Assembly (NCBI GenBank): GCA_024684175.1
Contig: JAIKXJ010000024.1
Span: 1-52,612, forward strand
Direction: 5' to 3'
Length of the DNA stretch: 52,612 nt
Source of the DNA: Erysipelotrichaceae bacterium
GTDB lineage: Bacteria; Bacillota_I; Bacilli_A; Erysipelotrichales; Erysipelotrichaceae
The notes below the pieces were generated by a model, which did not search any database, had not been told where the DNA came from, and was given only the letters and a program-made list of their open reading frames with translations. Shown piece by piece: positions 9,901 through 16,531 of this stretch (the stretch's first letter is position 1; every line of letters begins with the position of its first letter). Both the position numbers and the translations under genes were made by a program.

Positions 9901-12122
9901 ATCACGACCTGGTCTTCGCCGACCGCCGTGAAAGAATAAGTATCCGACTTCATGAGTCCCTTGGAGAAGGTCTCCGACCATTCCGTCGCATATTGGGCTT
10001 CGATGTTCAGTTTGACGACTTCACCTTCCGCTTCATAGGACGGGCCGATCGCAAAGGAAGTGCTGTTGCCTTCGCTGACTTCATACTCGTAGGATGTGGA
10101 GATCTCATACGTCGTTCCATATCCCGTCATGTCGCCTTTGACTTCTTCAAAATACGGAGGTGCCTGCAGGATCGCCATGACTTCGGGATCGGTATAGATA
10201 TAGTCTTTTCCGACATACTTGACATGCAGACCGTCGGAGTCATTATCCCAGGCGCAAAGCTCAAAGTTCATTGCGTCATTGATCTGACAGCGGCCGCCGT
10301 TTTTTGCCGGATAATAGTTCCCGGTATTTTCGATCTCATCTCTTTCCGTGCAGTAGTAACTGACCGCCTGCGGCGTCTGGTTGCCGTCATCATCCTGATA
10401 GATGCCGCCGATCATGCCCATCGTATAGACGACGTTGCCGGCGACCGCCTTGGATGCCAGACCGAGAACGAAAACGATCTGTTCGCGGCCCTGATCGTTG
10501 CCGTCGAAGTTGCCGGCGACGACCGATCGGACGTAGGTCTCTTCCGTCGATCTTGCCGAAGTGCCGAGGTCTGCGTATTTGAAATACTCCGGCTGAAAGA
10601 CGCAGGTCATCTTTCCATTATTGTAGGCGTACAGATCGCCGTTGATAAAGATCAGTTCGGCTTTTCCTCTGCCCTTGCCGTTGATCGCGACCGTTTTGAC
10701 GCCGACCTGCTGATAAGACTGGTCGGATGCCGTGCCGTTTCCTCCGTCGACAAAATAGCCGCCGCTGGTGGTACCGCCGTTCGTCCAGTTGTTGGCGGAA
10801 GTCGATTGATCGAACATCAGTCTTGATGATCCGCGATAGACCGCGGTCACCAGCTTTGAAGCGTCGACTTCATCGTATGCGTCGTCGACTTCTTTCCGGC
10901 TGCCGTTATTGCCCCAGTATTTGCCGGTGACTTTGTGATAGATACCGGAAATGACGGCCTCGTCCCTGCCGTCGCCGTCGATATCGCCGATATCCATGCC
11001 GGCCGCGAAAGGTGCGACGTGTTCATTTGTATCCCAGTTGTCCTGCACGCCGATGTTCTTGTCCGCTTTTTCGCCCTCGACGATGCTCTTGCGGGTCCCG
11101 TCGACACCGTAGCTGACCGTATACATCGGAATGTAGCACATTCCGTTTCTGTCTTGTTGACCCAATGTGACGCGTCCCAGGTAGCTCAAGACCGCCAGGT
11201 CATCGATGCCGTCGCCGTTGAAGTCACCGCTGCCCAAAGCTACGGACAGCCGGTTTTCAACGACCTGGTCTTTGGTATCCATATAAAGATAATGGGTGAG
11301 ACCCTTTCCTTCTTTTGAAGGATCTTTCCAGTCGGTGGCGGCGGAATAGCCGTTTGCCCCGCGCATGGATAAAGAAATGCTGCTGCCGGACACATTGACA
11401 TCGACCTGCTTCAGCACAGGATCGGAAGCGCATGCCCAGACGACCAGCGATTCTTTCTTGTCTCCGTCATAGTCGCCGGCGGTGATCCCCATGAAGTTTT
11501 TGGAGTTGAACTCCCACATGTAGTCGTTGTTCAGATCTTCATCCCCATCATGTTGGTCGCTCATCCAGCTCGCATGGCCGAGGTCCAGCATGGAACTGCA
11601 TTTATTGTTCTTGCCCATGACATAGACATAGACGTGCGCTTTCGTTTTGTCGTTTTTAAATTCATCCGCATAGACGCCGATGAATGCGATATGGTCCTTC
11701 CGTCCCGATCCGGTCGGGTCGAAGGCGACGGACTGGACATAGCTCATCGCATGGGTCTGATCGACCCCGTACTCAACGGGCGATTTGGCTCCATCGAGCG
11801 GATAGCCGGTGTTTTCTGCCGCTAAGCGATCATAGGAATTGATCGTATGTCCGCTCTTTCCCGAATACCGGTAGACCAGCAGCTCCTGCTGCTGGTTCAG
11901 GAAAAACATGTTATCCAGTCCGTATCCGTACGGGTCTTTCGTGGAATACCAGTCGGCAGGCGGGTTATCCGCCATCTTCATGATGTCCTCATAGACATCT
12001 TCTTCATCCTCTTCTTCCGCGAAGACGTCCTGTCCGATCGACCGGCAGACTGCAGCCGACATCATGCACAGTGTCAGCAATACGATGACGATCTTTTTCC
12101 AAAATATGCTTCTCTTACTCAT
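6966..12122 (-). CDS. Giant exported, membrane-anchored surface protein with FG-GAP, amphipathic beta, Fn3-like and collagen-like repeat regions
   Basis: 1718 residues, AAGGGG 6 nt before the ATG. A signal peptide spans about residues 1-35. Residues about 200-550 hold FG-GAP/VCBS-type calcium loops (GDYDGDKKESL, GDFNGDGIDDLAV, GDIDGDGRDEAV, GNFDGNDQGREQ). Residues about 670-745 and 845-930 are two long Ser/Thr-rich amphipathic beta stretches (for example SYEYEVSEGNSTSFAIGPSY) that look like strands of aerolysin-type pore formers. A fibronectin-III-like unit follows (1000-1087). Residues 1190-1455 carry seven copies of a 40-residue unit with the core IQWRYEG-x-x-W-x-DL, separated by collagen-like GxY patches. 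A Ser/Asn/Tyr-rich linker (about 1507-1560) precedes a C-terminal hydrophobic segment and basic tail (1694-1718), so the protein is probably anchored in the membrane. No LPxTG was seen. It overlaps the upstream small membrane-protein gene by 8 bp. Adhesion, sensing or toxin function are all possible. Confidence 0.85.
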   Translation of the reverse strand: MSKRSIFWKKIVIVLLTLCMMSAAVCRSIGQDVFAEEEDEEDVYEDIMKMADNPPADWYSTKDPYGYGLDNMFFLNQQQELLVYRYSGKSGHTINSYDRLAAENTGYPLDGAKSPVEYGVDQTHAMSYVQSVAFDPTGSGRKDHIAFIGVYADEFKNDKTKAHVYVYVMGKNNKCSSMLDLGHASWMSDQHDGDEDLNNDYMWEFNSKNFMGITAGDYDGDKKESLVVWACASDPVLKQVDVNVSGSSISLSMRGANGYSAATDWKDPSKEGKGLTHYLYMDTKDQVVENRLSVALGSGDFNGDGIDDLAVLSYLGRVTLGQQDRNGMCYIPMYTVSYGVDGTRKSIVEGEKADKNIGVQDNWDTNEHVAPFAAGMDIGDIDGDGRDEAVISGIYHKVTGKYWGNNGSRKEVDDAYDEVDASKLVTAVYRGSSRLMFDQSTSANNWTNGGTTSGGYFVDGGNGTASDQSYQQVGVKTVAINGKGRGKAELIFINGDLYAYNNGKMTCVFQPEYFKYADLGTSARSTEETYVRSVVAGNFDGNDQGREQIVFVLGLASKAVAGNVVYTMGMIGGIYQDDDGNQTPQAVSYYCTERDEIENTGNYYPAKNGGRCQINDAMNFELCAWDNDSDGLHVKYVGKDYIYTDPEVMAILQAPPYFEEVKGDMTGYGTTYEISTSYEYEVSEGNSTSFAIGPSYEAEGEVVKLNIEAQYATEWSETFSKGLMKSDTYSFTAVGEDQVVIYRTPITIYKYQVEVNNDWNDENILELSFPSTPVKAMMSVKDYNQFVDVYNEHSRQLADEVNADAGETVIKDEDVPKLTAVSDGYLGNEGDPYAYMSTSNRTDDVTVLQETPLSFTVGSSSTGFTWSEETSLTHEESMSHGFNFDFTLMFQWKVGHVGMALGAHASLEYMHESSTSETKSNGYGTSCEVGNIDPEALEDLGLTGISAKQYGFNYQLVSWPSNIKVTKKVVKEGKEFDEEGPDKYETKVFSIPIYGYMLSGVKSACPPVIDLDSAFKMDEDGGMNILLTWSDPSTENKRIGAYVIYQIQSDGSLSKIDTVDADQNEYLFTDIDGRQEYKFLVRTKASPQERYESINSNITYLFLEANALYAIELTSSDSTSDTYTVVHTNGSKTTITVRHGVGIVDIKKTESSEDGLYDTYTIYFSDGTTASYVVSNGKDGREIQLRTFQPEGSNKQIIQWRYEGDPEWNDLTEVSDLAAVQGRKVELRIENDYIQWHYEGEEKWRDLVPLEDLKGDKGDQGEQGDPGREIELRVNEEGVIQWHYVGTEEWKDLLASSDSQLIKGDPGREVQIRLDEEDKQIQWRYEDEEEWQPLVDLESLRGEDGEDGKQVQFKYDELANAILWCYEGEEWRELVMLETGVLNGEDGREIQLDVDEEEGFIRWRYEGESDWTDLISLEELRGEEGKAAREIELQFDPKKRAVMWRYEGDEEWSELFFVPNPADGRDGADGRGIVSVERTARSGIVDTYTIFYSDGTTSSFTVTNGSSEDSSTHIINNPIHRNDSYNTTNNNSNYNQYNSYSSSTDQNNNYYSSSPDQNSSEVTYTNVGISNIRVDSNGDLIMTLSDGSDVVIGSKQNEEASSQGFDGSGYLRSYYFDLPYEDFESVSIDGKKVGKGKFTVASLGDGILLTIRGDEIKGSSRRIEVAGKGNSVSAAVGGSSQASVPLWAMLLGGWNVALTAGLLLMAGRFGKLRKQMNS

Positions 12123-12441
12123 ATTTGCCCCTTTCCCCTGTATAAGTATGCTTATTGCGCTTTTCTTTCTTCTTCTGACAGTACAGCGTCACGCAGACCG
12201 CCGTAATGAAGGATACCACTGCGACAAGGACATAGCCTCCTGCGCTGTCATCGAGCAGCGATGATCCGCTGAACCCGTTCTCCGCCAGACTTTGAAACGG
12301 GACATCGATCTTCACGATCGTCCCGATCAGCAAGCCGAAGAGAAGTATACTTGCACCCCCATAGCGGTACATCTTCCTTTGAGCTTCCAGTCGTTCCGCT
12401 CTTTCATGAAGAGCGGCGATCCTTTCCAGGTCATTTCTCAT
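12115..12441 (-). CDS. Small two-TM membrane protein, paralog of the one next to the sigma factor
   Basis: 108 residues. The N-terminal cytoplasmic segment LERIAALHERAERLEAQRK is nearly the same as EERIAALHERAEVLNRQRK in the protein encoded at 13805-14122, so the two are paralogs. Two hydrophobic segments follow (about residues 28-47 and 70-88), with an acidic/Ser-rich extracellular loop between them and a very basic C-terminus (CQKKKEKRNKH). AAAGGAG lies 12 nt before the ATG. Its stop overlaps the start of the giant surface-protein gene by 8 bp, which implies coupled translation and a joint function, for example an assembly or signalling partner. The family has no known function to me. Confidence 0.75.
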   Translation of the reverse strand: MRNDLERIAALHERAERLEAQRKMYRYGGASILLFGLLIGTIVKIDVPFQSLAENGFSGSSLLDDSAGGYVLVAVVSFITAVCVTLYCQKKKEKRNKHTYTGERGKYE

Positions 12442-12494
12442 GGCTTTCGAAGACTCCTTTCATATACAGAGATACGTGAAAACACAAAAATCCC

Positions 12495-12528
12495 CGAAAA
12501 AAAGAAAAAAACCTGTAAAAACAGGTCC
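12495..12528 (-). terminator. Terminator / attenuator ahead of surface-protein pair
   Basis: Perfect 6-bp stem ACCTGT-TTTT-ACAGGT (12511-12526) followed on the minus strand by TTTTTTCTTTTTTTC. It separates the sigma-PrsW genes from the small membrane protein/surface protein pair, so the pair likely has its own promoter in 12442-12495 or depends on read-through. Confidence 0.7.
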
Positions 12529-12555
12529 TTATAAGTCAAAACGCATAAAATCTTA

Positions 12556-13182
12556 TCAGATCTTCTGCCTGTACAGGAACAGCAGCTTATACAGCACGGC
12601 GGAAAACAAAGGGATCAGATAAGCGATCAGAGCGATCTTTCCGGTCTGCAGCACCAGCATATTATAGATGCCGTGGTAGGTGATCGCCGCCGCCAGCAGG
12701 CCGGCCGTTCCGGCAGCCCGCAGAAAGACCCTGTCCCACAGGGAGATCAGTCCGATGAAAATGATGATCCCGCAGATCACATGCATCGCTCCGGTCCCGA
12801 ATCCCCGGATCAGCAGATCGATGAAACGGGAGGAGCCGTTCTGCACCAGATAGCAGACGTTCTCCAGGGTCGCAAAACCGCAGGCGGTCATGAAAACGCA
12901 AGGCGGGATCTTTTCCTTTTCCGGTTCAAAGACCAGAAGATAGAATAAGACCGGCAGCAGTTTCATGACTTCTTCGACGATCGGCACGATCGAGATCGAA
13001 GCCATGATGAAGTCCATCTCGTAGAAGAAAGCCAGAAATGTGCTGATATACGATGAAAGAAGACAGGCCGACATCCCGCTCAGAATGAAGAACAACATCG
13101 CCCTTCCCCTTTCTCTGGCACAGACCAGCGCGATCAGAAGCGGCGCCGCCAGACATACATAGATATTTTCGATGTAGTTCAT
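12556..13182 (-). CDS. PrsW-like intramembrane metalloprotease
   Basis: 208-residue multi-pass membrane protein with all the conserved PrsW signatures: EEVMK at 70-74, FATLEN with Glu107, His134 in GAMHVICG, and HGIYN at 170-174. These belong to the PrsW/CAAX-protease-like superfamily of membrane-embedded metalloproteases. In Bacillus subtilis, PrsW makes the first cut in the anti-sigma factor RsiW and so frees an ECF sigma factor (established for that system). Here the gene overlaps the multi-pass protein gene by 4 bp and lies three genes after an ECF-type sigma factor. This makes cleavage of a membrane anti-sigma factor encoded in this operon the natural hypothesis. The substrate is not shown by sequence. 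Confidence 0.82.
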   Translation of the reverse strand: MNYIENIYVCLAAPLLIALVCARERGRAMLFFILSGMSACLLSSYISTFLAFFYEMDFIMASISIVPIVEEVMKLLPVLFYLLVFEPEKEKIPPCVFMTACGFATLENVCYLVQNGSSRFIDLLIRGFGTGAMHVICGIIIFIGLISLWDRVFLRAAGTAGLLAAAITYHGIYNMLVLQTGKIALIAYLIPLFSAVLYKLLFLYRQKI

Positions 13183-13805
13183 TGTTCACACACCTTCTTG
13201 ACCGTCAGATAGAAGAAACAGTAGATCAGGGTCAGAGCCAGATCAAAAAAATAATAAGGATTGAGAAAAACGGGACCGCTCCAATCGAAACAGGAAGCCG
13301 TCCAAAGGCCGTTTTCCACAATACAGTAGAGCAGGCTGACCAGATACAGACCGCGGTCAGGCGTTCCCTTCGGATGATCTCTTAATCCGCAGACCGAATA
13401 ATAGATCAGAAGACCCATGAACAGCGCATAAACAAGATTGGTGAAATATGCGCCGAAACGCATATAAAAAAGACACATGCCGAAACTGAAGGCAAAACTG
13501 AGCAGCAGGATCCTGAGATCGGCCTTCCGTGTCTCCTCTTTTTTTTCATGAAGCAAAAGCAGCAGCAGGAACAGAAAAGCCGAGACCCAACAGAAATCTG
13601 AAATGTACGGATAGTAAGGCGTCTGTTCGAACAGCAGCATATACAAAAACCAGTAGAGGTTGCCCAGAGTGATGACGCCGTAAAACATCGCCAGAAGCGA
13701 CAGCTGCATCTTCAGTTTCCGGAACGTCTGATAGATGGCCAGTCCCGTCAGGATGCCCAGACAGATCAGCTGAAGGGCATTTTCGATCTTTTCGATCAGG
13801 AACAT
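13179..13805 (-). CDS. Multi-pass membrane protein, function unknown
   Basis: 208 residues with about seven hydrophobic segments (for example ALQLICLGILTGLAIYQTF, LSLLAMFYGVITLGNLYWFL, AFLFLLLLLLHEKKEE, LYLVSLLYCIVENGLW). Short charged loops lie between them, and no catalytic motif was seen. It overlaps the preceding small membrane-protein gene by 1 bp and the PrsW-like gene by 4 bp, so it is surely part of the sigma-PrsW unit. The 7-TM layout and partners would suit a membrane sensor or a scaffold for the protease, but this is inference. I do not recognise a family. Confidence 0.72.
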   Translation of the reverse strand: MFLIEKIENALQLICLGILTGLAIYQTFRKLKMQLSLLAMFYGVITLGNLYWFLYMLLFEQTPYYPYISDFCWVSAFLFLLLLLLHEKKEETRKADLRILLLSFAFSFGMCLFYMRFGAYFTNLVYALFMGLLIYYSVCGLRDHPKGTPDRGLYLVSLLYCIVENGLWTASCFDWSGPVFLNPYYFFDLALTLIYCFFYLTVKKVCEQ

Positions 13806-14122
13806 CAGCGGCCGTTCCTTCCCTGTCCTTTTTTCAGATAGTAGCAGAAGACCGTGACGAACGTCCCCAGCAGAAACGAAACGACTGCAACAAAAACATA
13901 TCCCAGAGCATTCCCTTTGGCGAACATGGCGGCATTCATTCCGCCCGGAAGCACATCAAAAGAAACGGCGTCTCCGTATCCCGAAACGAAATACGCAAAT
14001 ACGGCCGTCAGGATCAAAGCGAACGAAAAACTCAGTCCCTGAACGATCCTTTCCTTTCTTTGTCTGTTCAAGACCTCTGCCCTTTCATGCAAGGCAGCGA
14101 TCCTCTCTTCATTGCTGCGCAT
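13805..14122 (-). CDS. Small two-TM membrane protein overlapping sigma factor gene (anti-sigma candidate)
   Basis: 105 residues. The ATG at 14122 is chosen because GAAGGTG lies 6 nt upstream; a GTG further up (14131) is less likely. The cytoplasmic N-terminus carries the EERIAALHERAEVLNRQRK motif, followed by two membrane segments (about residues 28-47 and 70-92) and a basic tail. The gene overlaps the 3' end of the sigma factor gene by 14 bp. ECF sigma factors are usually followed by a gene for a membrane anti-sigma factor, so position and topology make this the candidate, although it lacks the ZAS zinc motif. Its paralog at 12115-12441 precedes the surface protein. Confidence 0.75.
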   Translation of the reverse strand: MRSNEERIAALHERAEVLNRQRKERIVQGLSFSFALILTAVFAYFVSGYGDAVSFDVLPGGMNAAMFAKGNALGYVFVAVVSFLLGTFVTVFCYYLKKGQGRNGR

Positions 14123-14663
14123 CGGTAACACCTTCCTTCATCAATTCCTTTTTCATCATCTGTTTTCCGCGGGAAAGCAGATGATCGACCTGTTTCTTCC
14201 GGATCCGCATGACATCCGCGATCTGTTCGTAACTCAGATCCTCGAAATAGAAAAGCCACAGTGCCTCCTTCATCTGCGGATCGATCCTCTCCAGGCACAG
14301 ATGCAAAGTCTCTTTGCGCCGTTCATTCTCCAGCAGCTGCAACGTCTGCATCGAATCGGCGATATCCTCCCGCAGATCCTCAAAACCGAACGGCTGCATG
14401 TTCTTCCGCTTCTCATGGAAACGGGCAGCCAGATTTCTGGCTGTCTTGTACAGATAAGCCTTGAAACAGCCCGGTGCGATCCTCGGCTTCTTGACCATGA
14501 TTCTGGCAAACGCTTCGATCATCAGGTCTTCCGAATCCTGCAGATCATGGAGATAGCCTTCAATATAAAAAGTCAGGCTGTCGCCGTAACGGATCATCAG
14601 CTGATCATAAGAAGACGTTTCACCTTTCAGAAAGCTCCTGTACAATTCATCATCGCTAAGCAT
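14109..14663 (-). CDS. RNA polymerase sigma factor, ECF type
   Basis: 184 residues with sigma-70 region 2 (about 15-80; YDQLMIRYGDSLTFYIEGYL, then DLQDSEDLMIEAFARI, KAYLYKTARNLA) and region 4 with its helix-turn-helix (about 115-170; MKEALWLFYFEDLSYEQIAD, VMRIRKKQVDHLLSRGK). Regions 1 and 3 are missing, as in extracytoplasmic-function sigma factors. It is the first gene of a run of overlapping minus-strand genes (small TM protein, multi-pass protein, PrsW-like protease), with AAGG 5 nt before the ATG. A TTGGCG and TATATT pair 15 nt apart upstream (14728-14733, 14707-14712) may be its promoter, but the spacing is short. The likely job is to switch on the surface-protein genes in response to an envelope signal. 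Confidence 0.88.
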   Translation of the reverse strand: MLSDDELYRSFLKGETSSYDQLMIRYGDSLTFYIEGYLHDLQDSEDLMIEAFARIMVKKPRIAPGCFKAYLYKTARNLAARFHEKRKNMQPFGFEDLREDIADSMQTLQLLENERRKETLHLCLERIDPQMKEALWLFYFEDLSYEQIADVMRIRKKQVDHLLSRGKQMMKKELMKEGVTDAQQ

Positions 14664-14761
14664 AAGTACCTTAAGAAAGCAGGTTCATTTTTCTGCCTAC
14701 ATTCTCAATATATCATTTTTTGTTTCCCGCCAAGATCTTTTTAAACCCGGTACAGGATCAT

Positions 14762-15355
14762 TCATTCCGTCAGTCTTTTTCCGGCGACCTGATACATTTT
14801 GTCATCGGAAATAACGGCAGTGACCTGCAGATGAGCAGAAAAGATCCCGGCAAGTTCCTCTGCTTCCATCAGTTCGCATCGGATCTCATCGGAAACATTC
14901 GAATGATGGGCATTGATCCGATCTCTGGACATTCCGTGAGCTACGCTCAGCACCCCGCCCTTCTTCAGCAAAGATGCCAGATGGGAAATGAGTCTTTCTC
15001 CGTCCGGAAAATGAGGAAACGAATTATAGACGATGATGGCATCATATCGGATGCTGCTTTCGTAGTCCTCGATATCCGAACAGACGATCTTAACGTTCTT
15101 TCTGCTGCCGTATTTTGCCGAAGCGATCTCACACATCCTTTCGGAAAAGTCGATGCCCGTCACGGATCGGACTCCTCTTTCAAGATAATAGTCGATCATG
15201 ACGCCCGTTCCGCAGGCGACATCAAGGATATCCTTTCCTTCGGATACTTCGGCATTGTCAAGGATCAGGTTCATGATGAGGTCGTCTTTCACCATGTCAT
15301 CGTCCCAGCGGGAAGCCCAGCCGTTAAAAAATTCTTTGATCTTGTTTTTATCCAT
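14762..15355 (-). CDS. Class I SAM-dependent methyltransferase
   Basis: 197 residues. Rossmann-type methyltransferase with motif I DILDVACGTGVMIDYY, the acidic residue after strand 2 (VTGIDFSERM), CSDIEDYE for motif II and IVYNSFPHFPD for the post-II strand. The substrate is unknown. The ATG at 15355 is used because the fold starts there (MDKNKIKEFFNGWASRWD, the usual entry for this group); frames further upstream only run into the gap before the FecR-like gene. It sits between the FecR-domain lipoprotein and the sigma factor gene, all on the minus strand with gaps of 85 and 98 bp, so membership in the signalling locus is possible but not proven. Confidence 0.88.
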   Translation of the reverse strand: MDKNKIKEFFNGWASRWDDDMVKDDLIMNLILDNAEVSEGKDILDVACGTGVMIDYYLERGVRSVTGIDFSERMCEIASAKYGSRKNVKIVCSDIEDYESSIRYDAIIVYNSFPHFPDGERLISHLASLLKKGGVLSVAHGMSRDRINAHHSNVSDEIRCELMEAEELAGIFSAHLQVTAVISDDKMYQVAGKRLTE

Positions 15356-15440
15356 AGTTTTCCTATCCGATCTGCCCGTTTTTTCCAATGGTCTGCATCG
15401 TGAACATTTTGACCCGGAATCCAAGCAGTACGATCCGTCT

Positions 15441-16487
15441 TCAGTTTTTACGCGTCCAGATGATCGTCTCATCCGGGAACGTGAATGTGATCGTATCACC
15501 GTCTTCCGACAAAGATGCCCGGTACCGTTTAAACAGCTCATAGGTACGATCATCCGGGATCCTGACAGCACGGATGATAAACCGTTCCCCGCGGAGTATA
15601 CTTTTACCCTGCGGTCCACCCTGGGCTTCGATCTCATCCATGTGTCCTTCAGCAGCCTCGAAGTCTATGCGCACATTCGAGCCGTCATCTGTCAGTCCGA
15701 TGTTCCAGGAATAAGGTACTGTAACGTAAGTATTCTCCCGTCCGTTCGGCGGCGGGACCGGCAATCCGTACCAGGAACCGGTGAATTTGCGCATGACAGC
15801 GACCGCTTCTTCCTCATCAATGACGTTCATGAATCCGTCATTCTCTTCGATCTTTTTTGAAACGGTCTCATTTTCCCTGATCTCTTTGACAAGGGATGAG
15901 GGCACATCTCCCCATAAAGCGATCTCAGAGATCTCGATCCTGCTGTTTCCGGCGTCATCCTCGATCACGGAAGCCCTCTGCCCGGCATTTAAGAGGATGC
16001 TGTCGTTCTCCGTTTTGACCTGGGCCTGTCCTTCCAAGAGGATGATGTCCGTCCGCTTTTCCGCTACGGCTTTGACGATCCCGGTCGTCCCCCGGATCGA
16101 AAGTGACATATTGACCGTCTCAAATTCCAGAGATTCTTCTTCCGAAAGCTCTTTGCTCACACAAAACAACAACGATCCCTTCTCGACACGGATCTTTAAG
16201 TGTTTTCCTTCCTGAGAGATCTTAGAAGAGCTCTGTTCATCCATCTTGAGCAATTTGTTTTGGTCCAGATCGATCCAGGAGTAACTTTCTTTTTCCGTTT
16301 GGATGCCGTAACCGTCATAAAGATTCATTCCGATAAAATGGCTGATCTTCCGGTTTCCGTCTTTGACGGTGATCGAACCTTCCGATCCCGTTAACATCAT
16401 CTCGCTTGCTTCATGGGTCGGAGCGCAGCCGCATAACAGCAGCAGCGCAAGGATGGCCATCATCATCTTCTTCATCTGCTTTCTCAT
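15441..16487 (-). CDS. FecR-domain lipoprotein
   Basis: 348-residue lipoprotein. GAGG lies 11 nt before the ATG at 16487. The N-terminus is basic, then hydrophobic and ends in the lipobox LLLLCGC, which puts the lipidated Cys at 21. The FecR-type beta domain spans about residues 33-190: it starts with SEGSITVKDGN, continues with KISHFIGMNLYDGYGIQTE and SYSWIDLD, and closes with MSLSIRGTTGIV and VLLEGQ-like strands that end in LNAGQRASVIED. A C-terminal beta-rich part (YVTVPYSWNIGLTDDGSNVR, TFPDETIIWT) looks like a ligand-binding fold. FecR proteins in other bacteria relay outside signals to ECF sigma factors, and an ECF factor lies less than 1 kb downstream. In Firmicutes, FecR domains also occur in unrelated surface proteins, so the link is inference. 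Confidence 0.8.
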   Translation of the reverse strand: MRKQMKKMMMAILALLLLCGCAPTHEASEMMLTGSEGSITVKDGNRKISHFIGMNLYDGYGIQTEKESYSWIDLDQNKLLKMDEQSSSKISQEGKHLKIRVEKGSLLFCVSKELSEEESLEFETVNMSLSIRGTTGIVKAVAEKRTDIILLEGQAQVKTENDSILLNAGQRASVIEDDAGNSRIEISEIALWGDVPSSLVKEIRENETVSKKIEENDGFMNVIDEEEAVAVMRKFTGSWYGLPVPPPNGRENTYVTVPYSWNIGLTDDGSNVRIDFEAAEGHMDEIEAQGGPQGKSILRGERFIIRAVRIPDDRTYELFKRYRASLSEDGDTITFTFPDETIIWTRKN

Positions 16488-16496
16488 CTTCTCTTC

Positions 16497-16524
16497 CTCA
16501 AAACAAGGATCCCGCAGGATCCTT
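16497..16524 (-). terminator. Terminator after MalY/PatB gene
   Basis: Perfect 8-bp stem AAGGATCC-CGCA-GGATCCTT (16505-16524) followed on the minus strand by TTGTTTTG. It lies between the aminotransferase-fold gene and the FecR-like gene. Confidence 0.7.
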
Positions 16525-16531
16525 ATGAAAT

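Noticed and set aside
9867..10826. Long plus-strand open frame (319 codons)
   Set aside because: It lies antisense to the surface protein, has no domain and no ribosome-binding site; its residue pattern is that of an opposite-strand frame.
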